A DNA stretch of 40,172 nucleotides, taken from contig NZ_JACHLI010000048.1 in the NCBI RefSeq assembly GCF_014204515.1, positions 1 to 40,172 on the forward strand, given 5' to 3'. A program made the position numbers and the translations under genes. The stretch comes from Pseudomonas nitroreducens (GTDB taxonomy: Bacteria > Pseudomonadota > Gammaproteobacteria > Pseudomonadales > Pseudomonadaceae). The first letter of the stretch is position 1. Each line of letters starts with the position of its first letter. Below are positions 1-7,047 of the stretch, in pieces. Below the pieces are notes generated by a model. That model saw only the letters and a list, made by a program, of their open reading frames with translations, made no database searches and was not told where the DNA came from.

Positions 1-111
1 GCCTGCATGCGCGTGCTGATCGTGAGGCTCAACGCAATGGTCAGGGATGGCACTCAGTGGCGAACGGAGAATGGGTGAAAGACAGTTGCTCCTACGAAAG
101 AGGCATCGACG

Positions 112-429
112 TCAGATCCGCACCGCCGTCCCGCTCACGCTGACCATCAACATGCTGCCATTCTGTCCCACCACCTCGTAATCCAGGTCGATGCCGACCA
201 CGGCATTGGCGCCCAGCTCCTGGGCGCGTTCCTGCAGTTCCTCGAAGGCGATCTCCCGCGCCCGCCCCAATTCCTTCTCGTACGCCCCGGAGCGGCCGCC
301 GATGATGTCGCGCAGGCCGGCGAACAGGTCACGGAACACGTTGGCGCCGAGGATCGCCTCGCCGACCACGATGCCGCGGTATTCCTGGATGGTCTTGCCC
401 TCGATGGTGGGCGTGGTGGTCAGGATCAT
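112..429 (-). CDS. UPF0145 (YbjQ-like) family protein
   Basis: Small soluble protein of 105 residues. The sequence shows the family pattern: a short N-terminal strand (MILTTTPTIEG), then EYRGIVVGEA, a central ILGANVFRDLFAG helix, an Arg/Glu-rich helix and the closing GANAVVGIDLDYE motif. UPF0145 (YbjQ) proteins form small oligomers and have no assigned biochemical role, so no function is claimed. The start at 429 was chosen over an ATG at 525 because AGAGGAG lies just upstream of it and because the extra 32 residues (Arg-rich) do not look like the family. It stands alone; the spacer on its left (1-111) shows no recognisable gene. Family assignment is confident; cellular role unknown. Confidence 0.85.
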   Translation of the reverse strand: MILTTTPTIEGKTIQEYRGIVVGEAILGANVFRDLFAGLRDIIGGRSGAYEKELGRAREIAFEELQERAQELGANAVVGIDLDYEVVGQNGSMLMVSVSGTAVRI

Positions 430-529
430 GGGCTGGCTCCTCTGCTGGGCAAATCCAGCATAGCCGCGCACCCAGCGAAGGCCGCGCCGGCTGTGTTTCA
501 GCATTTGGCGAAAATCCGTGGGCAAGCTT

Positions 530-1338
530 GTGATAAAGCTGTGGACAACCTGGTGGAAAATGACACTGCGATGACGCTTTGATGAATGAGCGAAAATCGC
601 CGCCTATTTTCACTGAAGCCGCGTATTTCGTGGCTTCAAGACCTGGATAAGGCTGAAGTGGAGATCTCCACAATGGCTGTGGAGGCGCGCTTGTCCAACC
701 TGTGGAAAAACTGTTGGGAGATGCCTGCGGAGCTGATCGGACGGGGCTTCGCGAAAGCTGGCTATTTCTTGATCAGTACAGCTTTTTCAAGCACTTGCGA
801 GCCTGTGTAGCAATTTCGGCGGATTCCCTGTGCATGATCTCTCCAGCGCTATCCCCGGTTTATGTTGAGTCTCTTGTGCGCGTCCTGTGGAAAACATCGC
901 CTGGGTCACGTTCGGCGGGCTTTCCACGAAGCTGTTCAAGGATTGACCAGTGGCGCCGGCAAACGACTGATCCACAGCGACTTTTCCCCAGTGGCGGGGG
1001 CTGCAGGAAACTTTCCACAATGCCTGTGGGGCGAATCTTTCAGAACGTGTGGACAACCTGTACCCAGATCGCTGCAGGCCAGGCGGGGCGGGCGTCCATC
1101 GCGTCAGTACGTTTTTTGAGCAAATGGCGAAAGTCGCGCCAATACTGGCTTGCGGCGAATTTTGCGCTGGGTTTTCCACATCCGCTGTGCAGCGTTCTGC
1201 CAGGAACTTGTGGGCGGTTTGTGGATGGATCGCTGGGAAGCCCGCGGCCGCTGGCCCGCGCCAGACTGGTCAATATTTGTCCAGGGTTGCAGGGCCGGCT
1301 GCCTATACTTGAAACACCCTGGGGGCGGGAGATTCAGC
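530..1338. other. Gene-less spacer rich in DnaA-box-like motifs
   Basis: About 800 bp without a convincing gene. It holds ten TGTGGA/TCCACA hexamers (540, 667, 678, 701, 886, 971, 1014, 1048, 1175, 1220) on both strands. Several extend to 9-mers one change or less from the DnaA box TTATCCACA: TTTTCCACA at 701-709, 886-894 and 1172-1180, TTGTCCACA at 540-548 and 1048-1056, TGATCCACA at 968-976. A second motif, GCGAAARTC, recurs at 508, 590 and 1127. The long open frames across it lack family-like content. Whether DnaA binds here is inference; there is no dnaA, dnaN or rpmH nearby, so it is not the usual oriC. Confidence 0.55.
1303..1309 (+). promoter_or_regulatory. Candidate RpoS-type -10 of the EF-G-like gene
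   Basis: CTATACT lies 30 bp before the EF-G-like ATG and matches the extended -10 favoured by RpoS-type polymerase. No good -35 hexamer is present at 16-18 bp. Only a position and motif match. Confidence 0.3.
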
Positions 1339-3387
1339 ATGTCCAGTTACTCGGTGGAACAGATCCGCACCGTGGCCCTGGTCGGCCACGGCGACAGCGG
1401 CAAGACCCTGCTTGCCGAAGCGCTGCTGCAGCACGCCGGCGCCATCCCCAGCATGGGCTCACTGGAGCGCGGCGACACCCTGTGCGACTCCGACCCCCTG
1501 GAGCGCGAGTATCACCACTCCCTGGCCGCCGCCCTGGCGCACTTCGAGCACGAGGGCGCCCACGTCCGCCTGATCGACACCCCCGGCTATCCCGACTTCA
1601 TCGGCCACGCGCTGCCGGCGCTGGCGGCGGTGGAAACCGCGCTGGTGGTGGTGAATGCGCAGAACGGCATCGAACTGACTACCCGCCGCATGATGGACTG
1701 GGCCGGCGAGCGCGGCCTGTGCCGCATGCTGGTGGTGAACAAGATCGACGCCGAGCGCATCGACCTGCCGGGTCTGCTGGCGCGTTTGCGCGAAGCATTC
1801 GGCAAGGAGGTATTGCCGATCAATCTGCCCGCCGAGAGCGGCGCGCGGGTGGCAGACTGCTTCTTCAATCCCGATGGCGCGGCCGACTTCTCCTCCGTGG
1901 CCGAGGCGCACCAGGCGCTGGTGGACCAGGTGGTGGAGGTGGACGAGGCGCTGATGGCGCATTACCTGGAGGAGGGCGAGGTGGCGCCCGAGGCGCTGCA
2001 TGAACCCTTCGAACGTGCCCTGCGTGAAGGCCACCTGATTCCGCTGTGCTTCGTCTCCGCCCGCACCGGCGCCGGTGTGCCGGAGCTGGCGGATATCCTC
2101 GCGCGACTGGCGCCCAATCCCACCGAGGGCAACCCGCCGCTGCTCCTGCGCACCGACGACCAGGGCGCGGAGAATCCGGTGACCTGCCACCCCGATCCCA
2201 AGGCCCACGTGCTGGCCCATGTGTTCAAGGTGGTGATCGATCCCTTTGTTGGCCGTCTCGCGGTGTTCCGCGTACACCAGGGCACGATCCGCCGGGAAAT
2301 GCAGCTGTTCGCCGGCGATGGACGCAAGCCGTTCAAGGTCGGCCACCTGCTGCGCCTGCAGGGAAAGAAGCACGAGGAGGCGCCGTGGCTGATTCCCGGT
2401 GACTTCGGCGCGCTGAGCAAGGTCGACGAACTGGAGTACGGCGTGGTGCTGCACGATTCCCACGACGAGGACCATATCCACCTCAAGCCCCTGGATTTCC
2501 CCACGCCCATGCAGGGACTGGCGATCGAGGCGAGCCGGCGTGGCGATGAGCAGCGCCTGGCGGAAATCCTTCAGCGCCTGCAGGCCGAAGACCCCTGCGT
2601 GCGCCTGGACTACAACGCGTCCACCCAGGAAACCGTGTTGCGCGGCATGGGCGAGATGCATCTGCGCTACCTGCTGGAGCGCATGGCCGGGCAGTACAAG
2701 CTGGAGGTGCAGACCCGTGCGCCCAGCGTGCCCTACCGGGAAACGGCGACCCGCAGCGCCGAGGGCCACAGCCGGCACAAGAAGCAGACCGGCGGGGCAG
2801 GGCAGTTCGGCGAGGTGTTCCTGCGCATCGAACCGCTGCCGCGTGGCGAAGGCTTCGCCTTCGTCGATGCGATCAAGGGCGGGGTGATTCCCGGCAACTT
2901 CCTGCCCTCGGTGGAGAAGGGTGTGCGCTCGGCGCTGGCGGCTGGCCCGCTGGCCGGCTTCCCGGTTGAGGATGTGAAGGTCACGGTCTACGACGGCAAG
3001 AGCCACTCGGTGGACTCCAAGGACATCGCCTTCCAGGCCGCCGGGCGCAAGGCCATGCTCGATGCGCTGCGCAATGCCGGCGGCATCGTGCTGGAGCCGG
3101 TGATGCAGATCGAGGTGACCACGCCGGACACCCATCTGGGCGATATCACCGCCGATCTTACCGGCCGCCGTGGCCAGGTGCTGGGCACCGAGTCGCTGTC
3201 GACCAGCGTCGCGCTGGTGCGCGGGCAGGTGCCGCTGGCGGAGCTGGACGGCTATGCCAACCGACTGAAGTCCATCACTGCCGGCCAAGGCCTCTACAGC
3301 CTTGCCGCCAGCCACTACAGCGCCGTCCCGCAGGACGTGCAGCAACGCCTGTCCAGTGGCTACAAGGCGGTCCCGGAAGAAGACTGA
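1339..3387 (+). CDS. Elongation factor G-like GTPase (EF-G paralogue)
   Basis: 682-residue five-domain EF-G homologue, near the usual ~700. G1 is GHGDSGKT (residues 16-23; canonical EF-G has GHIDAGKT), G3 is DTPGY (80-84), G4 is NKID (134-137). The canonical switch-II motif is DTPGH; its catalytic His is Tyr here. The usual switch-I RGITI motif is also absent, replaced by a region around LEREYHHSL. C-terminal domains IV and V are intact (GGVIPGNFLPSVEKG; GRRGQVLG). Such divergent EF-Gs form a known side branch of the family, some reported to bind GTP with weak or no ribosome-stimulated hydrolysis; a role in ordinary translocation is therefore doubtful. ATG at 1339 was chosen because GGGAG precedes it; upstream in-frame starts read through spacer. 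Monocistronic, flanked on both sides by DnaA-box-like motifs. Confidence 0.85.
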   Translation: MSSYSVEQIRTVALVGHGDSGKTLLAEALLQHAGAIPSMGSLERGDTLCDSDPLEREYHHSLAAALAHFEHEGAHVRLIDTPGYPDFIGHALPALAAVETALVVVNAQNGIELTTRRMMDWAGERGLCRMLVVNKIDAERIDLPGLLARLREAFGKEVLPINLPAESGARVADCFFNPDGAADFSSVAEAHQALVDQVVEVDEALMAHYLEEGEVAPEALHEPFERALREGHLIPLCFVSARTGAGVPELADILARLAPNPTEGNPPLLLRTDDQGAENPVTCHPDPKAHVLAHVFKVVIDPFVGRLAVFRVHQGTIRREMQLFAGDGRKPFKVGHLLRLQGKKHEEAPWLIPGDFGALSKVDELEYGVVLHDSHDEDHIHLKPLDFPTPMQGLAIEASRRGDEQRLAEILQRLQAEDPCVRLDYNASTQETVLRGMGEMHLRYLLERMAGQYKLEVQTRAPSVPYRETATRSAEGHSRHKKQTGGAGQFGEVFLRIEPLPRGEGFAFVDAIKGGVIPGNFLPSVEKGVRSALAAGPLAGFPVEDVKVTVYDGKSHSVDSKDIAFQAAGRKAMLDALRNAGGIVLEPVMQIEVTTPDTHLGDITADLTGRRGQVLGTESLSTSVALVRGQVPLAELDGYANRLKSITAGQGLYSLAASHYSAVPQDVQQRLSSGYKAVPEED

Positions 3388-3536
3388 GCGAATGTGGATA
3401 TTCGTCGCGGCGGTTGCCCGAAAAGGCCCGTGGCTGGGCGTCCGCGCGCTCCTGTCCGACGTTTTCGCCGACAGAGCGAAAGTCAGCTGGCATGCGGGTT
3501 GCAGACGGGATCGAGGCGGCCAGACGGTTCGGCCGG

Positions 3537-3566
3537 AGGTGTCTCCGGCCTTGCGCCGGAACACCT
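3537..3566. terminator. Strong hairpin after the EF-G-like gene
   Basis: AGGTGT-C-TCCGGC pairs with GCCGGA-ACACCT around a 5-nt loop, giving a 12-bp stem with one bulge. It lies between the convergent EF-G-like and gbcB genes. There is no clear T-run on either side, so termination is inferred from position and stem strength only. Confidence 0.4.
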
Positions 3567-3572
3567 TCAGCC

Positions 3573-3581
3573 TGTGGATAA
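3573..3581 (-). promoter_or_regulatory. Perfect DnaA box
   Basis: TGTGGATAA on the plus strand is the exact complement of the consensus DnaA box TTATCCACA. A one-mismatch copy (TGTGGATAT) lies at 3393-3401 and GCGAAAGTC at 3476, so this 235-bp spacer repeats the motif content of the spacer left of the EF-G-like gene. Confidence 0.4.
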
Positions 3582-3622
3582 CTCGGTGGGTAACGTGTGG
3601 GGCAGGTGGGGGCAGGCTGTGA

Positions 3623-4726
3623 TCAGTACTCGATCACCACGTCGCCCTTGGGCACGCTGCAGCAGGACAGGATGTAGCCTTCGGCAACGTCTTCGTCGGT
3701 GATCCCGCCGTTGTGTTCCATCTCTACCTCGCCGGAACGCTTCATCACCTTGCAGGTGCCGCAGATGCCCATGCCGCAGGCCTTGGGAATGTGCAGGCCG
3801 AGCTGCGCGGCGGCGGCGTGGACGGTCTCGCCCGGCGCCACGCGGATGCTCTTGCCGGTCTCGCAGAACTCCACCAGGTTCTGCTCGGCCAGCGGCACGG
3901 CCGGCGCCTCGGCGGCTTCGGCGGCCAGTTCCTTCACGTCGGCGCGCACTTCCGGCGGGGTCGGGCCGAAGGCCTCCTCGTGGTAGCGCGACATGTCGTA
4001 GCCCTCGGCTTCGAGCAGGCGCTTGACCGCGTGCATGTAGGGCGTCGGCCCGCAGCAGAAGACTTCGCGCTCGAGGTAGTCCGGCGCCATCAGCTGCAGC
4101 ATCGCCTTGTTCAGGAAGCCCCGGTAGCCAGCCCAGGACTCGCCCATCTCGTACTTCTCGCAGACCAGGTACAGCTTGAAGTTGTTGATCCGCGAGTTCA
4201 TGTGCTCCAGCTCGCGGTGATAGATGATGTCCTTGGGTGTGCGCGCGCTGTGCACGAAGACCATGTCGACGTTGGCGTTGGTGTCGAAGAACCAGCGCGA
4301 CATCGACATCACCGGGGTGATGCCGACGCCGCCGGAGAGGAACAGCACCTTCTCGGCGGGAAAATCGATGGCGTTGAAGTTGCCCACCGGCCCGTGCACC
4401 GGGATCTGGTCGCCTTCCTTGAGGTTGTCGTGCAGCCAGTTCGACACCTTGCCGCCGGGCACGCGCTTGATGGTGATGGAGAAGCTGTAGGGCACCGAGG
4501 GCGAGCTGGAGATGGTGTAGGAACGCATGATTGGCTGGCCGTCGATCTCCAGTTCCAGGGTGACGAACTGCCCAGGCTTGAAGAAGAACATGATCGGCGC
4601 GTCGGCCATGAAGCAGAAGGTGCGCACATCCCAGGTTTCCTGGATGGCCTTGACGCAGCGCACCAGGTGGCGGCCGTTGGCCCAGGTCTGGGTGTTGACC
4701 GGGTTGAGGAAGGTGTTCGTCGACAT
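3623..4726 (-). CDS. gbcB: Glycine betaine monooxygenase, reductase subunit GbcB
   Basis: 367-residue electron-transfer partner of the Rieske oxygenase GbcA; it passes electrons from NAD(P)H through FAD and a 2Fe-2S centre for demethylation of glycine betaine to dimethylglycine and formaldehyde. Domains in order: FAD-binding ferredoxin-reductase domain (RSYT at 68-71), NAD-binding domain (GGVGITP at 132-138, CCGPTPYM at 224-231) and a C-terminal plant-type ferredoxin with Cys317, Cys322, Cys325 and Cys355 or 356. This oxidoreductase-plus-ferredoxin order and length match P. aeruginosa GbcB. Start at 4726 has GGAGAG 9 bp upstream; a longer frame reaching 5107 runs through the divergent promoter region and was rejected. 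Divergent from gbcA across 427 bp. Confidence 0.95.
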   Translation of the reverse strand: MSTNTFLNPVNTQTWANGRHLVRCVKAIQETWDVRTFCFMADAPIMFFFKPGQFVTLELEIDGQPIMRSYTISSSPSVPYSFSITIKRVPGGKVSNWLHDNLKEGDQIPVHGPVGNFNAIDFPAEKVLFLSGGVGITPVMSMSRWFFDTNANVDMVFVHSARTPKDIIYHRELEHMNSRINNFKLYLVCEKYEMGESWAGYRGFLNKAMLQLMAPDYLEREVFCCGPTPYMHAVKRLLEAEGYDMSRYHEEAFGPTPPEVRADVKELAAEAAEAPAVPLAEQNLVEFCETGKSIRVAPGETVHAAAAQLGLHIPKACGMGICGTCKVMKRSGEVEMEHNGGITDEDVAEGYILSCCSVPKGDVVIEY

Positions 4727-5153
4727 GCTGTCTCTCCGCGCACGCGGGCCGTGCTGGGCCTGATGGGGCAGCGCCGGGGCCCGTCTGTCTGCGTCGTCCG
4801 GACGCAGAAGGCTCGGGGCCTGTCGGCATGCCTGATGGGGCGGATTGTGTGCACGACGCCGGCCTGCGCATTTACCTGCCAGCGACATTTGCATGCTTAT
4901 CGCGACCTGCCGCCTGGGGCGCGCCATTGCGCGTCGGGAAATGACGTGGCCGTGTCGCCCATGGATAAGGGTTCCTACGGGGCGCGGCCCCACACTCAGC
5001 CTCATGCCGAGCAACCCCCCAAGGTTGAACGAGACGGCGGGAAACGGCGCACTCGGCGCGCCTGGCACCTGCTGCAATTGCCCTGCGTGGCAAACCGTAT
5101 CAGCCACTTATTTCCGCCAGCAGCCGATGCGGCTGCGGCATGAGGACCTAGCA
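4727..5153. promoter_or_regulatory. gbcB-gbcA divergent control region
   Basis: 427-bp spacer between divergent partners that must be co-expressed. In Pseudomonas these genes are activated by GbdR, an AraC-family regulator responding to glycine betaine and dimethylglycine. Visible candidates: a direct repeat ACCTGCC at 4874-4880 and 4905-4911 (31 bp, about three helical turns) and GCACGACGC at 4851-4859, which recurs at 6887-6895 in front of the dimethylglycine operon. I could not assign a GbdR site with certainty, and no clear -35/-10 pair stands out. Confidence 0.5.
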
Positions 5154-6443
5154 ATGGACGTCACCACTACCCTGAGTCTGGGCGACCCGCTGGAACCGGC
5201 CCGCAAGGCCACCGCCGAGATGCTGCGCAGCCGCGACCACAGCTTCTCGCTGCCGCAGCCCTTCTACAACGACGAGCGCCTGTTCCAGCTGGACATGCAG
5301 GAGATCTTCCACAAGGAGTGGTTGATCGCCGGCATGACCTGCGAGATCCCCGCCAAGGGCAACTTCCTCACCCTGCAGATCGGCGACAACCCGGTGATCG
5401 TTCTACGTGGCGCCGAGGGCAAGATCCACGCCTTCCACAACGTCTGCCGCCACCGCGGCTCGCGCCTGTGCGTCAGCGACAAGGGCAAGGTCGCCAAGCT
5501 GGTCTGCCCCTACCACCAGTGGACCTACGAGCTGGACGGCCGCCTGCTGTTCGCCGGCACCGAGATGGGCACCGACTTCGACATGAAGGACTACAGCCTG
5601 AAACCGGTGAACGTGAAGACCGCCGGCGGCTACATCTTCATCTCGCTGTCGGAGAATCCGCCGGCCATCGATGACTTCCTGCGTACGCTCGAGCACTACA
5701 TGGAGCCGTACGACATGGAGAACACCAAGGTCGCGGTGCAGACCACGCTGATGGAAAAGGCCAACTGGAAGCTGGTGCTGGAGAACAACCGCGAGTGCTA
5801 CCACTGCAACGGGTCGCATCCGGAGCTGCTCAACACCCTGCTGGAGTGGGACGACGTCACCGATCCGCGCGCCAGCCAGGCGTTCAAGGACCAGGTCGCC
5901 GCCTGTACCACCGCCTGGGAGGCCGAGAAGATCCCCTACGCCCATGAAAGCTTCGGCCTGCGCAACCGCATCGTGCGCATGCCGCTGCTGCAGGGCACCG
6001 TGTCCATGACCATGGACGGCAAGCAGGGCAGCAAGAAGCTCATGGGCCGCATCCAGAACCCGGACCTGGGCTCGATGCGCATCCTGCACCTGCCGCATTC
6101 GTGGAACCACTGCATGGGCGACCACCTGATCGTCTTTACCGTGTGGCCGATCAGCGCGCAGCAGACGATGGTCACCACCAAGTGGCTGGTACACAAGGAC
6201 GCGGTGGAAGGCGTCGACTATGACGTGGCGCGCCTGCGCGAAGTCTGGGACGCCACCAACGACCAGGACCGTCGCCTGGCTGAGGAGAACCAGCGCGGCA
6301 TCAACTCCACCGCCTACCAGCCGGGGCCTTACTCCAAGACCTACGAGTTCGGCGTGATCAACTTCCTCGACTGGTACAGCGAGCGGATGCTCAACAACCT
6401 GGGCGAGGAGTCCGCCCACGCCCGCCTGGTCGCCGAGAAGTAA
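5154..6443 (+). CDS. gbcA: Glycine betaine monooxygenase, Rieske oxygenase subunit GbcA
   Basis: 429-residue terminal oxygenase that removes one methyl group from glycine betaine as formaldehyde, giving dimethylglycine. The Rieske 2Fe-2S motif is C98-R-H100 ... C118-P-Y-H121. The mononuclear iron site is seen in NNRECYHCNGSH, with His217 and His222 as ligands. The catalytic domain continues to residue 429, the same length as the P. aeruginosa protein. ATG 5154 is preceded by GAGGA; the in-frame upstream extension to 4845 crosses the control region and was rejected. It pairs with divergent gbcB and is followed by a strong intrinsic terminator, so it is probably transcribed alone. Formaldehyde released here would need separate detoxification. 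Confidence 0.96.
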   Translation: MDVTTTLSLGDPLEPARKATAEMLRSRDHSFSLPQPFYNDERLFQLDMQEIFHKEWLIAGMTCEIPAKGNFLTLQIGDNPVIVLRGAEGKIHAFHNVCRHRGSRLCVSDKGKVAKLVCPYHQWTYELDGRLLFAGTEMGTDFDMKDYSLKPVNVKTAGGYIFISLSENPPAIDDFLRTLEHYMEPYDMENTKVAVQTTLMEKANWKLVLENNRECYHCNGSHPELLNTLLEWDDVTDPRASQAFKDQVAACTTAWEAEKIPYAHESFGLRNRIVRMPLLQGTVSMTMDGKQGSKKLMGRIQNPDLGSMRILHLPHSWNHCMGDHLIVFTVWPISAQQTMVTTKWLVHKDAVEGVDYDVARLREVWDATNDQDRRLAEENQRGINSTAYQPGPYSKTYEFGVINFLDWYSERMLNNLGEESAHARLVAEK

Positions 6444-6458
6444 GCCCCGCCCAACCAG

Positions 6459-6487
6459 CGCCCCCGTTCCCGGGGGCGTTTTCGTTA
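6459..6487 (+). terminator. Intrinsic terminator of gbcA
   Basis: Perfect 8-bp stem CGCCCCCG / CGGGGGCG with a TTCC loop, followed by TTTTCGTT. It begins 15 bp after the gbcA stop codon. Confidence 0.85.
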
Positions 6488-6513
6488 TGCGCTGTCGTTA
6501 CCGAGGAAGCCAC

Positions 6514-6600
6514 GTGGACGCCATGCTCTTCTACAGCAGCTCCGCTTTCGTCACCGGCCTGGTGGCGTGGAACCTCTTTGCCTGCTGGCGCAAGCGCTGA
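6514..6600 (+). CDS. Candidate 28-residue single-span membrane peptide
   Basis: A GTG start preceded by GAGGAA (5-bp gap) opens a short frame, MDAMLFYSSSAFVTGL followed by VAWNLFACWRKR and TGA. It has one hydrophobic stretch long enough to cross the membrane and a positive C-terminal tail, as expected of a small inner-membrane protein with a cytoplasmic end. An ATG at 6487 would lengthen it by nine residues but lies on the T-run of the gbcA terminator. Expression would need read-through of that terminator or its own promoter. No family recognised; prediction rests on ribosome-binding site and hydrophobicity. Confidence 0.35.
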   Translation: MDAMLFYSSSAFVTGLVAWNLFACWRKR

Positions 6601-6633
6601 ATTTCGGCCGAGCGACGCGCTCGCCTGCCCTTT

Positions 6634-6657
6634 GTAGGAGCGAGCTTGCTCGCGAAC
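6634..6657 (+). repeat. Pseudomonas REP element (GTAGGAGCGAGC type)
   Basis: Classic Pseudomonas REP sequence beginning GTAGGAGCGAGC and ending GCTCGCGAAC. Its inverted partner is at 6800-6837 but carries an insertion. Confidence 0.9.
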
Positions 6658-6689
6658 CTCTTCCCGTAAGGCTCCGTGCCGCCGCCGTA

Positions 6690-6726
6690 TCACCCTCTCC
6701 CTAACCCTCTCCCTGAAGGGAGAGGG
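6690..6726. repeat. CCCTCTCCC-type palindromic repeat
   Basis: CCCTCTCCCT-GAA-GGGAGAGGG hairpin preceded by an extra CACCCTCTCCC half. It is nested between the two arms of the REP pair at 6634 and 6800. Confidence 0.8.
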
Positions 6727-6799
6727 GACTGTAAAGCATCAAGCGAAACTCTAAGCGAGCCGGCTACTCCGAGCAGCGCCGCGCCCCGCAATGAAGAGC

Positions 6800-6837
6800 G
6801 TTCGCGAGCAAGAACTGGGCGTCCCCCTCGCTCCCAC
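6800..6837 (-). repeat. REP partner with a loop insertion
   Basis: GTTCGCGAGCAAG is followed not by CTCGCTCC directly but by about 14 extra bases (AACTGGGCGTCCCC) before CTCGCTCCCAC. Apart from that it is the inverted copy of the element at 6634. Confidence 0.6.
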
Positions 6838-6840
6838 AGG

Positions 6841-7047
6841 TTCTGTGCAGCCCGCAGTTCGTGACCTCCAGCCCCCACATTCCCCAGCACGACGCAAACG
6901 CTGTCGCCCGTGTCGTGAGGTTGACGCTTTCGGCACGACCCTGGTCGTTTTCGAACCGGGTCGCCTCCGGGGGCAGGGATATCCTGCCTGCAAAGCGTCG
7001 GCACAAGTCCCGTCGCACCAGCCTTGCCTGAATAGAGAGACGCCAAG
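6841..7047 (+). promoter_or_regulatory. Control region of the dimethylglycine operon
   Basis: Spacer before the first gene of the operon. It has GCACGAC at 6887-6893 and 6933-6939, ACGCTGTCG at 6898 and ACGCTTTCG at 6924, and a perfect inverted repeat GGCAGG-GATAT-CCTGCC at 6972-6988. The 9-mer GCACGACGC is shared with the gbcA/gbcB region. GbdR control is expected from known Pseudomonas biology, but which repeat it binds is a guess. Confidence 0.45.

Noticed and set aside
1..78. Tail of a plus-strand frame ending in TGA at 76-78
   Set aside because: Only 25 codons, no recognisable motif; cannot be supported as a gene fragment.
530..1338. Chromosomal replication origin
   Set aside because: Many DnaA-like boxes but no dnaA, dnaN, rpmH or rnpA nearby, and no clear AT-rich unwinding region.
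702..2003. 433-codon plus-strand frame through the spacer and into the EF-G-like gene
   Set aside because: Out of frame with the real gene; its second half is simply a shifted reading of it.
1459..3564. 701-codon open frame antisense to the EF-G-like gene
   Set aside because: High-GC shadow frame; no family-like motifs, rich in His/Gln/Arg, while the plus strand encodes a clear EF-G homologue.
5063..5078. Sigma-54-like TGGCAC...TGCA in front of gbcA
   Set aside because: The GG-to-GC spacing is two bases too short for a sigma-54 promoter.
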